Positions 1 through 12,581 of a stretch of 64,000 nt of DNA are shown here, piece by piece (within the stretch, counting starts at the first letter, position 1; each line of letters starts with the position of its first letter). Made by a program: the position numbers and the translations under genes. The DNA comes from Ricordea florida. Its lineage: Eukaryota > Cnidaria > Anthozoa > Corallimorpharia > Ricordeidae. Under the pieces are notes generated by a model that saw nothing but the letters and a program-made list of their open reading frames with translations, made no database searches and was not told the DNA's origin. The stretch lies in the NCBI GenBank assembly GCA_949710005.1, contig OX453282.1, forward strand, positions 12,398,236 through 12,462,235, given 5' to 3'.

Positions 1-130
1 GTATGCTTTACAATCAACTCCCTTAAGCTAATGTGTTGACAGCTGAAATACAATAGGATTGCGAATTACAATCAATTTTACTTTTTACGTAGATGTTAGC
101 CTTTCGTTATACTACAAGTCTGCAGAGTTT

Positions 131-149
131 CAGAATTGAAAACATTCTG
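131..149. other. Potential hairpin in the variable zone (present in most full-length monomers)
   Basis: CAGAAT and ATTCTG are reverse complements separated by a 7-nt loop (TGAAAAC here, TGCAAAG in many other copies). Past one mismatch the stem can add two A-T pairs (TT before, AA after). The loop sequence differs between monomer families while the stem is usually kept. Some families weaken it: m2 has CATAAT with GTTCTG, and the m6 type has CAGAAA. The left breakpoint of the 331-bp monomers falls directly at the foot of this stem. That it forms in vivo is inference. Confidence 0.55.
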
Positions 150-207
150 CAAGCCGAGATATGATAGAATATCTTTCATTTTAAGGATTTAAAGGCAATT
201 GTATGAA

Positions 208-220
208 GTGCGCATGCGTA
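208..220. other. 13-nt alternating purine-pyrimidine tract (GTGCGCATGCGTA), once per monomer
   Basis: The tract alternates purine and pyrimidine without a break, includes the 8-bp palindrome CGCATGCG and holds two CpGs, inside otherwise AT-rich DNA. Such tracts are known to favour Z-DNA under negative supercoiling. It is intact in nearly all copies that keep this part of the monomer. Exceptions I saw: near 16389 (CCG), 20581 (CCC), 43231 (AATGCG), and the CATCAG variants near 46235, 46834, 51627, 52557 and 54686. The five complete 331-bp monomers have lost it through their deletion. Confidence 0.6.
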
Positions 221-2995
221 GTAACAAAGAGTTCTTTCCTTAAATCACATGGAAATATAATCGTTTCAATTAAAATTTCATTCGTTATCTAAACCTTCGT
301 CTATATCCTACTATGACAGATAGATAAAACATTCAAAATGATTCGATAACTTACCACGCTAGATGACGGTCCTCCTGCCCATACAATCTCTTATATGGTG
401 TTTTGACAAAAATCTGTAAGGCTGAGTTTCCTTGCAACCATCTCTTTGTATTTTATCTTTTTCTTAAGAATGACTACAATCACGAGATAAAATGGATTTT
501 AAATTACATTTTAAATGCTACAAGGTGGTGAAAATTGCATGTTTGTCACTAATCTGTGTATTGAGGACTGATTTGATGAACTTTAGTACTGTCTGAGCAG
601 TATGCTTTACAATCAGCTGCCTTAAGCTAATATGTTGACAGCTGAAATACAATAGGATTGCGAATTACAATCAATTTTACTTTTTACGTAGATGTTACCC
701 TTTCGTTATACTACAAGTCTGCAGAGTTTCATAATTGCAAAGGTTCTGCAAGCCGAGATATGATAGAATACCTTTCATTTTAAGGGTTTAAAAACAATTT
801 TATGAAGTGCGCATGCGTAGTAACAAAGAGTTCTTTCCTTAAATCACATGGAAATATAATCGTTTCAATTAAAATTTCATTCGTTATCTAAACCTTCGTC
901 TATATCCTACTATGACAGATAGATAAAACATTCAAAATGATTCGATAACTTACCACGCTAGATGACGGTCCTCCTGCCCATACAATCTCTTATATGGTGT
1001 TTTGACAAAAATCTGTAAGGCTGAGTTTCCTTGCAACCATCTCTTTGTATTTTATCTTGTTCTTCAGAATGACTACAATCACGAGATAAAATGGATTTTA
1101 AATTACATTTTAAATGCTACAAGGTGGTGAAAATTGCATATTTGTCACTAATCTGTGTAATGAGGACTGATTTGATGAACTTTAGTACTGTCTGAGCAGT
1201 ATGCTTTACAATTAGCTGCCTTAAGCTAATATGTTGACAGCTGAAATACAATAGGATTGCGAATTACAATCAATTTTACTTTTTACGTAGATGTTAGCCT
1301 TTCGTTATACTACAAGTATGCAAAGTTTCAGAATTGCAAAGATTCTGCAATCCGAGATAAGATAGAATATCTTTCATTTCAAGCATTTAAAGGCAATTGC
1401 ATGAAGTGCGCATGCGTAGTAACAAAGAGTTCTTTCCTTAAATCACATGGAAATATAATCGTTTCAATTAAAATTTCATTCGTTATCTAAACCTTCGTCT
1501 ATATCCTACTATGACAGATAGATAAAACATTCAAAATGATTCGATAACTTACCACGCTAGATGACGGTCCTCCTGCCCATACAATCTCTTATATGGTGTT
1601 TTGACAAAAATCTGTAAGGCTGAGTTTCCTTGCAACCATCTCTTTGTATTTTATCTTTTTCTTAAGAATGACTACAATCACGAGATAAAATGGATTTTAA
1701 ATTACATTTTAAATGCTACAAGGTGGTGAAAATTGCATGTTTGTCACTAATCTGTGTATTGAGGACTGATTTGATGAACTTTAGTACTGTCTTAGCAGTA
1801 TGCTTTACAATCAGCTGCCTTAAGCTAATATGTTGACAGCTGAAATACAATAGGATTGCGAATTACAATCAATTTTACTTTTTACGTAGATGTTAGCCTT
1901 TCGTTATACTACAAGTCTGCAGAGTTTCAGAATTGAAAACATTCTGCAAGCCGAGATATGATAGAATATCTTTCATTTTAAGGATTTAAAGGCAATTGTA
2001 TGAAGTGCGCATGCGTAGTAACAAAGAGTTCTTTCCTTAAATCACATGGAAATATAATCGTTTCAATTAAAATTTCATTCGTTATCTAAACCTTCGTCTA
2101 TATCCTACTATGACAGATAGATAAAACATTCAAAATGATTCGATAACTTACCACGCTAGATGACGGTCCTCCTGCCCATACAATCTCTTATATGGTGTTT
2201 TGACAAAAATCTGTAAGGCTGAGTTTCCTTGCAACCATCTCTTTGTATTTTATCTTTTTCTTAAGAATGACTACAATCACGAGATAAAATGGATTTTAAA
2301 TTACATTTTAAATGCTACAAGGTGGTGAAAATTGCATGTTTGTCACTAATCTGTGTATTGAGGACTGATTTGATGAACTTTAGTACTGTCTGAGCAGTAT
2401 GCTTTACAATCAGCTGCCTTAAGCTAATATGTTGACAGCTGAAATACAATAGGATTGCGAATTACAATCAATTTTACTTTTTACGTAGATGTTACCCTTT
2501 CGTTATACTACAAGTCTGCAGAGTTTCAGAATTGCAAAGGTTCTGCAAGCCGAGATATGATAGAATACCTTTCATTTTAAGGGTTTAAAAACAATTGTAT
2601 GAAGTGCGCATGCGTAGTAACAAAGAGTTCTTTCCTTAAATCACATGGAAATATAATCGTTTCAATTAAAATTTCATTCGTTATCTAAACCTTCGTCTAT
2701 ATCCTACTATGACAGATAGATAAAACATTCAAAATGATTCGATAACTTACCACGCTAGATGACGGTCCTCCTGCCCATACAATCTCTTATATGGTGTTTT
2801 GACAAAAATCTGTAAGGCTGAGTTTCCTTGCAACCATCTCTTTGTATTTTATCTTGTTCTTAAGAATGACTACAATCACGAGATAAAATGGATTTTAAAT
2901 TACATTTTAAATGCTACAAGGTGGTGAAAATTGCATGTTTGTCACTAATCTGTGTAATGAGGACTGATTTGATGAACTTTAGTACTGTCTGAGCA

Positions 2996-5900
2996 GTATG
3001 CTTTACAATCAGCTGCCTTAAGCTAATATGTTGACAGCTGAAATACAATAGGATTGCGAATTACAATCAATTTTACTTTTTACGTAGATGTTACCCTTTC
3101 GTTATACTACATGTATGCAAAGTTTCAGAAATACAAAGATTCTGCAAGCCGAAATATGATAGAATATCTTTCATTTTAAGGGTTTAAAGGCAATTGTATG
3201 AAGTGCGCATGCGTAGTAACAAAGAGTTCTTTCCTTAAATCACATGGAAATATAATCGTTTCAATTAAAATTTCATTCGTTATCTAAACCTTCGTCTATA
3301 TCCTACTATGACAGATAGATAAAACATTCAAAATGATTCAATAACTTACCACGCTAGATGACGGTCTACCTGCCTATACAATCTCTTATATGGTGTTTTG
3401 ACAAAAACGTGTAAGGCTGAGTTTCCTTGCAACCATCTCTTTGTATTTTATCTTGTTCTTAACAATGACTACAATCACGAGATAAAATGGATTTTAAATT
3501 ACATTTTAAATGCTACAATAAGGTGAAAATTGCATGTTTGTCACTAATCTGTGTAATGAGGACTGATTTCATGAACTTTAGTACTGTCTGAGTAGTATGC
3601 TTTACAATCAGCTCCGTTAAGCTAATGTGTTGACAGCTGAAATACAATAGGATTGCGAATTACAATCAATTTTACTTTTTACGTAGATGTTAGTCTTTCG
3701 TTATACTACAAGTATGCAAAGTTTCAGAATTGCAAAGATTCTGCAAGCCGAGATATGATAGAATATCTTTCATTTTAAGGGTTTAAAGGCAATTGTATGA
3801 AGTGCGCATGCGTAGTAACTCAGAGTTCTTTCCTTAAGTCACATGGAAATATAATCGTTTCAATTAAAATTTCATTCGTTATCTAAACCTTCGTCTATAT
3901 CCTACTATGACAGATAGATAAAACATTCAAAATGATTCGATAACTTACCACGCTAGATGACGGTCCTCCTGCCCATACAATCTCTTATATGGTGTTTTGA
4001 CAAGAATCTGTAAGGCTGAGTTTCCTTGCAACCATCTCTTTGTATTTTATCTTTTTATTAAGAATGACTACAATCACGAGATAAAATGGATTTTAAATTA
4101 CATTTTAAATGCTACAAGATGGTGAAAATTGCATGTTTGTCACTAATCTGTGTATTGAGGACTGATTTGATAAACTTTAGTACTGTCTGAGCAGTATGCT
4201 TTACAATCAGCTCCCTTAAGCTAATGTGTTGACAGCTGAAATACAATAGGATTGCGAATTACAATCAATTTTACTTTTTACGTAGATGTTAGCCTTTCGT
4301 TATACTACAAGTCTGCAGAGTTTCAGAATCGAAAACATTCTGCAAGCCGAGATATGATAGAATATCTTTCATTTTAAGGATTTAAAGGCAATTGTATGAA
4401 GTGCGCATGCGTAGTAACAAAGAGTTCTTTCCTTAAATCACATGGAAATATAATCGTTTCAATTAAAATTTCATTCGTTATCTAAACCTTCGTCTATATC
4501 CTACTATGACAGATAGATAAAACATTCAAAATGATTCGATAACTTACCACGCTAGATGACGGTCCTCCTGCCCATACAATCTCCTATATGGTGTTTTGAC
4601 AAAAATCTGTAAGGCTGAGTTTCCTTGCAACCATCTCTTTGTATTTTATCTTGTTCTTAAGAATGACTACAATCACGAGATAAAATGGATTTTAAATTAC
4701 ATTTTAAATGCTACAAGGTGGTGAAAATTGCATATTTGTCACTAATCTGTGTAATGAGGACTGATTTGATGAACTTTAGTACTGTCTGAGCAGTATGCTT
4801 TACAATTAGCTGCCTTAAGCTAATATGTTGACAGCTGAAACACAATAGGATTGCGAATTACAATCAATTTTACTTTTTACGTAGATGTTAGCCTTTCGTT
4901 ATACTACAAGTATGCAAAGTTTCAGAATTGCAAAGATTCTGCAATCCGAGATAAGATAGAATATCTTTCATTTCAAGCATTTAAAGGCAATTGCATGAAG
5001 TGCGCATGCGTAGTAACAAAGAGTTCTTTCCTTAAATCACATGGAAATATAATCGTTTCAATTAAAATTTCATTCGTTATCTAAACCTTCGTCTATATCC
5101 TACTATGACAGATAGATAAAACATTCAAAATGATTCGATAACTTACCACGCTAGATGACGGTCCTCCTGCCCATACAATCTCTTATATGGTGTTTTGACA
5201 AAAATCTGTAAGGCTGAGTTTCCTTGCAACCATCTCTTTGTATTTTATCTTGTTCTTAAGAATGACTACAATCACGAGATAAAATGGATTTTAAATTACA
5301 TTTTAAATGCTACAAGGTGGTGAAAATTGCATATTTGTCACTAATCTGTGTAATGAGGACTGATTTGATGAACTTTAGTACTGTCTGAGCAGTATGCTTT
5401 ACAATTAGCTGCCTTAAGCTAATATGTTGACAGCTGAAATACAATAGGATTGCGAATTACAATCAATTTTACTTTTTACGTAGATGTTAGCCTTTCGTTA
5501 TACTACAAGTATGCAAAGTTTCAGAATTGAAAAGATTCTGCAATCCGAGATAAGATAGAATATCTTTCATTTCAAGGATTTAAAGGCAAATGCATGAAGT
5601 GCGCATGCGTAGTAACAAAGAGTTCTTTCCTTAAATCACATGGAAATATAATCGTTTCAATTAAAATTTCATTCGTTATCTAAACCTTCGTCTATATCCT
5701 ACTATGACAGATAGATAAAACATTCAAAATGATTCGATAACTTACCACGCTAGATGACGGTCCTCCTGCCCATACAATCTCTTATATGGTGTTTTGACAA
5801 AAATCTGTAAGGCTGAGTTTCCTTGCAAACATCTCTTTGTATTTTATCTTGTTCTTAAGAATGACTACAATCACGAGATAAAATGGATTTTAAATTACAT

Positions 5901-8900
5901 TTTAAATGCTACAAGGTGGTGAAAATTGCATATTTGTCACTAATCTGTGTAATGAGGACTGATTTGATGAACTTTAGTACTGTCTGAGCAGTATGCTTTA
6001 CAATTAGCTGCCTTAAGCTAATATGTTGACAGCTGAAATACAATAGGATTGCGAATTACAATCAATTTTACTTTTTACGTAGATGTTAGCCTTTCGTTAT
6101 ACTACAAGTATGCAAAGTTTCAGAATTGCAAAGATTCTGCAATCCGAGATAAGATAGAATATCTTTCATTTCAAGGATTTAAAGGCAATTGCATGAAGTG
6201 CGCATGCGTAGTAACAAAGAGTTCTTTCCTTAAATCACATGGAAATATAATCGTTTCAATTAAAATTTCATTCGTTATCTAAACCTTCGTCTATATCCTA
6301 CTATGACAGATAGATAAAACATTCAAAATGATTCGATAACTTACCACGCTAGATGACGGTCCTCCTGCCCATACAATCTCTTATATGGTGTTTTGACAAA
6401 AATCTGTAAGGCTGAGTTTCCTTGCAACCATCTCTTTGTATTTTATCTTGTTCTTAAGAATGACTACAATCACGAGATAAAATGGATTTTAAATTACATT
6501 TTAAATGCTACAAGGTGGTGAAAATTGCATGTTTGTCACTAATCTGTGTATTGAGGACTGATTTGATGAACTTTAGTACTGTCTGAGCAGTATGCTTTAC
6601 AATCAGCTGCCTTAAGCTAATATGTTGACAGCTGAAATACAATAGGATTGCGAATTACAATCAATTTTACTTTTTACGTAGATGTTACCCTTTCGTTATA
6701 CTACAAGTCTGCAAAGTTTCAGAATTGCAAAGATTCTGCAAGCCGAGATATGATAGAATATCTTTCATTTTAAAGGTTTAAAGGCAATTGTATGAAGTGC
6801 GCATGCGTAGTAGCAAAGAGTTCTTTCCTTAAATCACATGGAAATATAATCGTTTCAATTAAAATTTCATTCGTTATCTAAACCTTCGTCTATATCCTAC
6901 TATGACAGATAGATAAAACATTCAAAATGATTCGATAACTTACCACGCTAGATGACGGTCCTCCTGCCCATACAATCTCTTATATGGTGTTTTGACAAAA
7001 ATCTGTAAGGCTGAGTTTCCTTGCAACCATCTCTTTGTATTTTATCTTGTTCTTAAGAATGACTACAATCACGAGATAAAATGGATTTTAAATTACATTT
7101 TAAATGCTACAAGGTGGTGAAAATTGCATATTTGTCACTAATCTGTGTAATGAGGACTGATTTGATGAACTTTAGTACTGTCTGAGCAGTATGCTTTACA
7201 ATTAGCTGCCTTAAGCTAATATGTTGACAGCTGAAATACAATAGGATTGCGAATTACAATCAATTTTACTTTTTACGTAGATGTTAGCCTTTCGTTATAC
7301 TACAAGTATGCAAAGTTTCAGAATTGCAAAGATTCTGCAATCCGAGATAAGATAGAATATCTTTCATTTCAAGGATTTAAAGGCAATTGCATGAAGTGCG
7401 CATGCGTAGTAACAAAGAGTTCTTTCCTTAAATCACATGGAAATATAATCGTTTCAATTAAAATTTCATTCGTTATCTAAACCTTCGTCTATATCCTACT
7501 ATGACAGATAGATAAAACATTCAAAATGATTCGATAACTTACCACGCTAGATGACGGTCCTCTTGCCCATACAATCTCTTATATGGTGTTTTGACAAAAA
7601 TCTGTAAGGCTGAGTTTCCTTGCAACCATCTCTTTGTATTTTATCTTGTTCTTAAGAATGACTACAATCACGAGATAAAATGGATTTTAAATTACATTTT
7701 AAATGCTACAAGGTGGTGAAAATTGCATATTTGTCACTAATCTGTGTAATGAGGACTGATTTGATGAACTTTAGTACTGTCTGAGTAGTATGCTTTAAAA
7801 TCAGCTCCCTTAAGCTAATGTGTTGACAGCTGAAATACAATAGGATTGCGAATTACAATCAATTTTTTTTTTTTTACGTAGATGTTACCCTTTCGTTATA
7901 CTACATGTATGCAAAGTTTCAGAATTGCAAAGATTCTGCAATCCGAGATATGATAGAATATCTTTCATTTCAAGGATTTAAAGGGAATTGCATGAAGTGC
8001 GCATGCGTAGTAACAAAGAGTTCTTTCCTTAAATCACATGGAAATATAATCGTTTCAATTAAAATTTCATTCGTTATCTAAACCTTCGTCTATATCCTAC
8101 TATGACAGATAGATAAAACATTCAAAATGATTCGATAACTTACCACGCTAGATGACGGCCCTCCTGCCCATACAATCTCTTATATGGTGTTTTGACAAAA
8201 ATCTGTAAGGCTGAGTTTCCTTGCAACCATCTCTTTGTATTTTATCTTGTTCTTAAGAATGACTACAATCACGAGATAAAATGGATTTTAAATTACATTT
8301 TAAATGCTACAAGATGGTGAAAATTGCATTTTTGTCACTAATCTGTGTATTGAGGACTGATTTGATGAACTTTAGTACTGTCTGAGAAGTATGCTTTACA
8401 ATCAGCTTCCTTAAGCTAATGTGTTGACAGCTCAAATACAATAGGATTGCGAATTACAATCAATTTTACTTTTTACGTAGATGTTACCCTTTCGTTATAC
8501 TACATGTATGCAAAGTTTCAGAATTGCAAGGATTCTGCAATCCGAGATAAGATAGAATATCTTTCATCTCAAGGATTTAAAGGCAATTGCATGAAGTGCG
8601 CATGCGTAGTAACAAAGAGTTCTTTCCTTAAATCACATGGAAATATAATCGTTTCAATTAAAGTTTCATTCGTTATCTAAACCTTCGTCTATATCCTACT
8701 ATGACAGATAGATAAAACATTCAAAATGATTCGATAACTTACCACGCTAGATGACGGTCCTCCTGCCCATACAATCTCTTATATGGTGTTTTGACAAAAA
8801 TCTGTAAGGCTGAGTTTCCTTGCAACCATCTCTTTGCATTTTATCTTGTTCTTAAGAATGACTACAATCACGAGATAAAATGGATTTTAAATTACATTTT

Positions 8901-8987
8901 AAATGCTAGAAGGTGGTGAAAATTGCATATTTGTCACTAATCTGTGTAATGAGGACTGATTTGATAAACTTTAGTACTGTCTGAGCA
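2996..8987. repeat. Ten-monomer block, copy 1 (m6-m15; 5,992 bp)
   Basis: Starts: 2996, 3595, 4194, 4793, 5392, 5991, 6590, 7189, 7788, 8389. The order of private markers is the same as in 12582-18573: m6 (cagaaatacaaag, ctacctgcctat, aataagg), m7 (aagtcacat, caagaatctg), m8 (aatcgaaaac, ctcctatatgg), m9 (gaaacacaat), m12 (agtagcaaag, aaaggttt), m14 (T tract) and m15 (catctcaagg). Both blocks are 5,992 bp although individual monomers differ by 1-2 bp. m13 looks like the front of m28 joined to the back of m29, so the blocks are not a simple clean duplication. Confidence 0.88.
7863..7875. repeat. 13-nt T tract replacing ttttactttttt-type segment (m14)
   Basis: Most monomers read ttttacttttt here (11 nt). 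Loss of the AC gave a pure T run that has since changed length; this one makes the monomer 601 bp. Confidence 0.9.
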
Positions 8988-10185
8988 GTATGCTTTACAA
9001 TTAGCTTCCTTAAGCTAATATGTTGACAGCTGAAATACAATAGGATTGCGAATTACAATCAATTTTACTTTTTACGTAGATGTTACCCTTTCGTTATACT
9101 ACATGTATGCAAAGTTTCAGAATTGCAAAGATTCTGCAATCCGAGATAAGATAGAATATCTTTCATGTCAAGGATTTAAAGGCAATTGCATGAAGTGCGC
9201 ATGCGTAGTAACAAAGAGTTCTTTCCTTAAATCACATGGAAATATAATCGTTTCAATTAAAATTTCATTCGTTATCTAAACCTTCGTCTATATCCTACTA
9301 TGACAGATAGATAAAACATTCAAAATGATTCGATAACTTACCACGCTAGATGACGGTCCTCCTGCCCATACAATCTCTTATATGGTGTTTTGACAAAAAT
9401 CTGTAAGGCTGAGTTTCCTTGCAACCATCTCTTTGTATTTTATCTTGTTCTTAAGAATGACTACAATCACGAGATAAAATGGATTTTAAATTAATTTTTA
9501 AATGCCACAAGGTGGTGAAAATTGCATGTTTGTCACTAATCTGTGTAATGAGGACTGATTTGATGAACTTTAGTACTGTCTGAGCAGTATGCTTTACAAT
9601 CAGCTGCCTTAAGCTAATATGTTGACAGCTGAAATACAATAGGATTGCGAATTACAATCAATTTTACTTTTTACGTAGATGTTACCCTTTCGTTATACTA
9701 CATGTATGCAAAGTTTCAGAAATACAAAGATTCTGCAAGCCGAAATATGATAGAATATCTTTCATTTTAAGGGTTTAAAGGCAATTGTATGAAGTGCGCA
9801 TGCGTAGTAACAAAGAGTTCTTTCCTTAAATCACATGGAAATATAATCGTTTCAATTAAAATTTCATTCGTTATCTAAACCTTCGTCTATATCCTACTAT
9901 GACAGATAGATAAAACATTCAAAATGATTCAATAACTTACCACGCTAGATGACGGTCTACCTGCCTATACAATCTCTTATATGGTGTTTTGACAAAAACG
10001 TGTAAGGCTGAGTTTCCTTGCAACCATCTCTTTGTATTTTATCTTGTTCTTAACAATGACTACAATCACGAGATAAAATGGATTTTAAATTACATTTTAA
10101 ATGCTACAATAAGGTGAAAATTGCATGTTTGTCACTAATCTGTGTAATGAGGACTGATTTCATGAACTTTAGTACTGTCTGAGCA
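8988..10185. repeat. Monomers m16-m17, linker between duplicated blocks
   Basis: Starts: 8988 and 9587. m16 has catgtcaagg, and its 3' part has the unusual attaatttttaaatgcca. m17 is of the m6 type (atacaaag, attcaataac, ctacctgcctat, aataagg, catgaac) and sits directly before another m6-type monomer, m18, giving an adjacent pair of nearly identical copies. Confidence 0.85.
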
Positions 10186-12581
10186 GTATGCTTTACAATC
10201 AGCTGCCTTAAGCTAATATGTTGACAGCTGAAATACAATAGGATTGCGAATTACAATCAATTTTACTTTTTACGTAGATGTTACCCTTTCGTTATACTAC
10301 ATGTATGCAAAGTTTCAGAAATACAAAGATTCTGCAAGCCGAAATATGATAGAATATCTTTCATTTTAAGGGTTTAAAGGCAATTGTATGAAGTGCGCAT
10401 GCGTAGTAACAAAGAGTTCTTTCCTTAAATCACATGGAAATATAATCGTTTCAATTAAAATTTCATTCGTTATCTAAACCTTCGTCTATATCCTACTATG
10501 ACAGATAGATAAAACATTCAAAATGATTCAATAACTTACCACGCTAGATGACGGTCTACCTGCCTATACAATCTCTTATATGGTGTTTTGACAAAAACGT
10601 GTAAGGCTGAGTTTCCTTGCAACCATCTCTTTGTATTTTATCTTGTTCTTAACAATGACTACAATCACGAGATAAAATGGATTTTAAATTACATTTTAAA
10701 TGCTACAATAAGGTGAAAATTGCATGTTTGTCACTAATCTGTGTAATGAGGACTGATTTCATGAACTTTAGTACTGTCTGAGTAGTATGCTTTAAAATCA
10801 GCTGCCTTAAGCTAATATGTTGACAGCTGAAATACAATAGGATTGCGAATTACAATCAATTTTACTTTTTACGTAGATGTTAGCCTTTCGTTATACTACA
10901 AGTATGCAAAGTTTCAGAATTGCAAAGATTCTGCAAGCCGAGATATGATAGAATATCTTTCATTTTAAGGGTTTAAAGGCAATTGTATGAAGTGCGCATG
11001 CGTAGTAACAAAGAGTTCTTTCCTTAAGTCACATGGAAATATAATCGTTTCAATTAAAATTTCATTCGTTATCTAAACCTTCGTCTATATCCTACTATGA
11101 CAGATAGATAAAACATTCAAAATGATTCGATAACTTACCACGCTAGATGACGGTCCTCCTGCCCATACAATCTCTTATATGGTGTTTTGACAAGAATCTG
11201 TAAGGCTGAGTTTCCTTGCAACCATCTCTTTGTATTTTATCTTTTTCTTAAGAATGACTACAATCACGAGATAAAATGGATTTTAAATTACATTTTAAAT
11301 GCTACAAGATGGTGAAAATTGCATGTTTGTCACTAATCTGTGTATTGAGGACTGATTTGATAAACTTTAGTACTGTCTGAGCAGTATGCTTTACAATCAG
11401 CTCCCCTAAGCTAATGTGTTGACAGCTAAAATACAATAGGATTGCGAATTACAATCAATTTTACTTTTTACGTAGATGTTAGCCTTTCGTTATACTACAA
11501 GTCTGCAGAGTTTCAGAATCGAAAACATTCTGCAAGCCGAGATATGATAGAATATCTTTCATTTTAAGGATTTAAAGGCAATTGTATGAAGTGCGCATGC
11601 GTAGTAACAAAGTGTTCTTTCCTTAAATCACATGGAAATATAATCGTTTCAATTAAAATTTCATTCGTTATCTAAACCTTCGTCTATATCCTACTATGAC
11701 AGATAGATAAAACATTCAAAATGATTCGATAACTTACCACGCTAGATGACGGTCCTCCTGCCCATACAATCTCCTATATGGTGTTTTGACAAAAATCTGT
11801 AAGGCTGAGTTTCCTTGCAACCATCTCTTTGTATTTTATCTTGTTCTTAAGAATGACTACAATCACGAGATAAAATGGATTTTAAATTACATTTTAAATG
11901 CTACAAGGTGGTGAAAATTGCATATTTGTCACTAATCTGTGTAATGAGGACTGATTTGATGAACTTTAGTACTGTCTGAGCAGTATGCTTTACAATTAGC
12001 TGCCTTAAGCTAATATGTTGACAGCTGAAACACAATAGGATTGCGAATTACAATCAATTTTACTTTTTACGTAGATGTTAGCCTTTCGTTATACTACAAG
12101 TATGCAAAGTTTCAGAATTGCAAAGATTCTGCAATCCGAGATAAGATAGAATATCTTTCATTTCAAGGATTTAAAGGCAATTGCATGAAGTGCGCATGCG
12201 TAGTAACAAAGAGTTCTTTCCTTAAATCACATGGAAATATAATCGTTTCAATTAAAATTTCATTCGTTATCTAAACCTTCGTCTATATCCTACTATGACA
12301 GATAGATAAAACATTCAAAATGATTCGATAACTTACCACGCTAGATGACGGTCCTCCTGCCCATACAATCTCTTATATGGTGTTTTGACAAAAATCTGTA
12401 AGGCTGAGTTTCCTTGCAACCATCTCTTTGTATTTTATCTTGTTCTTAAGAATGACTACAATCACGAGATAAAATGGATTTTAAATTACATTTTAAATGC
12501 TACAAGGTGGTGAAAATTGCATGTTTGTCACTAATCTGTGTAATGAGGACTGATTTGATGAACTTTAGTACTGTCTGAGCA
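10186..12581. repeat. Four-monomer block (m18-m21; 2,396 bp), related to the first four monomers of the ten-mer
   Basis: Starts: 10186, 10785, 11384, 11983. The types follow m6-m7-m8-m9 in order and are followed immediately by a further copy (m22-m25), a tandem tetramer of period 2,396 bp. Private changes: ttaaaatcag at the start of m19, gctcccctaag and agctaaaat at the start of m20, and aagtgttc in m20. m21 has caaggattt where m9 has caagcattt. Confidence 0.88.

Larger units (their letters stand above)
1..599. repeat. Reference monomer m1 (full-length, 599 bp)
   Basis: Used here as the coordinate frame for offsets within the monomer. It contains 198 G+C and 13 CpG by hand count. Landmarks: a copy-to-copy variable zone at about 88-200; a potential hairpin at 131-149; an alternating purine-pyrimidine tract at 208-220; a well conserved zone at about 300-500; imperfect direct repeats tctgcaag/tctgtaag at 146 and 413; direct repeats agataaaa at 322 and 485; attttaaat twice, 12 bp apart, at 496 and 508; and a short inverted repeat across the monomer joint at 587-602. 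No coding potential is credible: the + frame is closed by TAA where catttcaag is replaced by cattttaag. Confidence 0.95.
1..2995. repeat. Monomers m1-m5: incomplete 1,797-bp trimer repeat
   Basis: Starts: 1, 600, 1199, 1798, 2397. m1 and m4 share the gaaaac loop, aaggattt and the tttttcttaag variant; m2 and m5 share gaatacctttc, aagggtttaaaaac and gttacc. The 1,797-bp spacing (three monomers) marks a duplicated trimer whose second copy passes into m6 type. m3 carries the rare catttcaagcattt allele, also seen in m9 (4793). m2 has gttcttcag where others have gttcttaag. Confidence 0.85.

Noticed and set aside
103..118. CENP-B box candidate
   Set aside because: Only the TTCG-N4-A part fits; the four-base CGGG part is ACAA here, and no other TTCG site in the monomer does better.
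339..349. RNA polymerase III B-box-like sequence (gattcgataac)
   Set aside because: Several consensus positions are wrong and no convincing A box lies at the right distance. It does not support a tRNA-derived SINE origin.
1257..1490. 77-codon + strand open frame recurring in many monomers (for example 4851, 6049, 33433, 43085)
   Set aside because: It starts at TTG, not ATG. Copies with cattttaag have a TAA in the middle, and variants change residues freely (F/S/C, K/M). No domain or signal is recognisable. It is open only because catttcaag monomers lack that stop.
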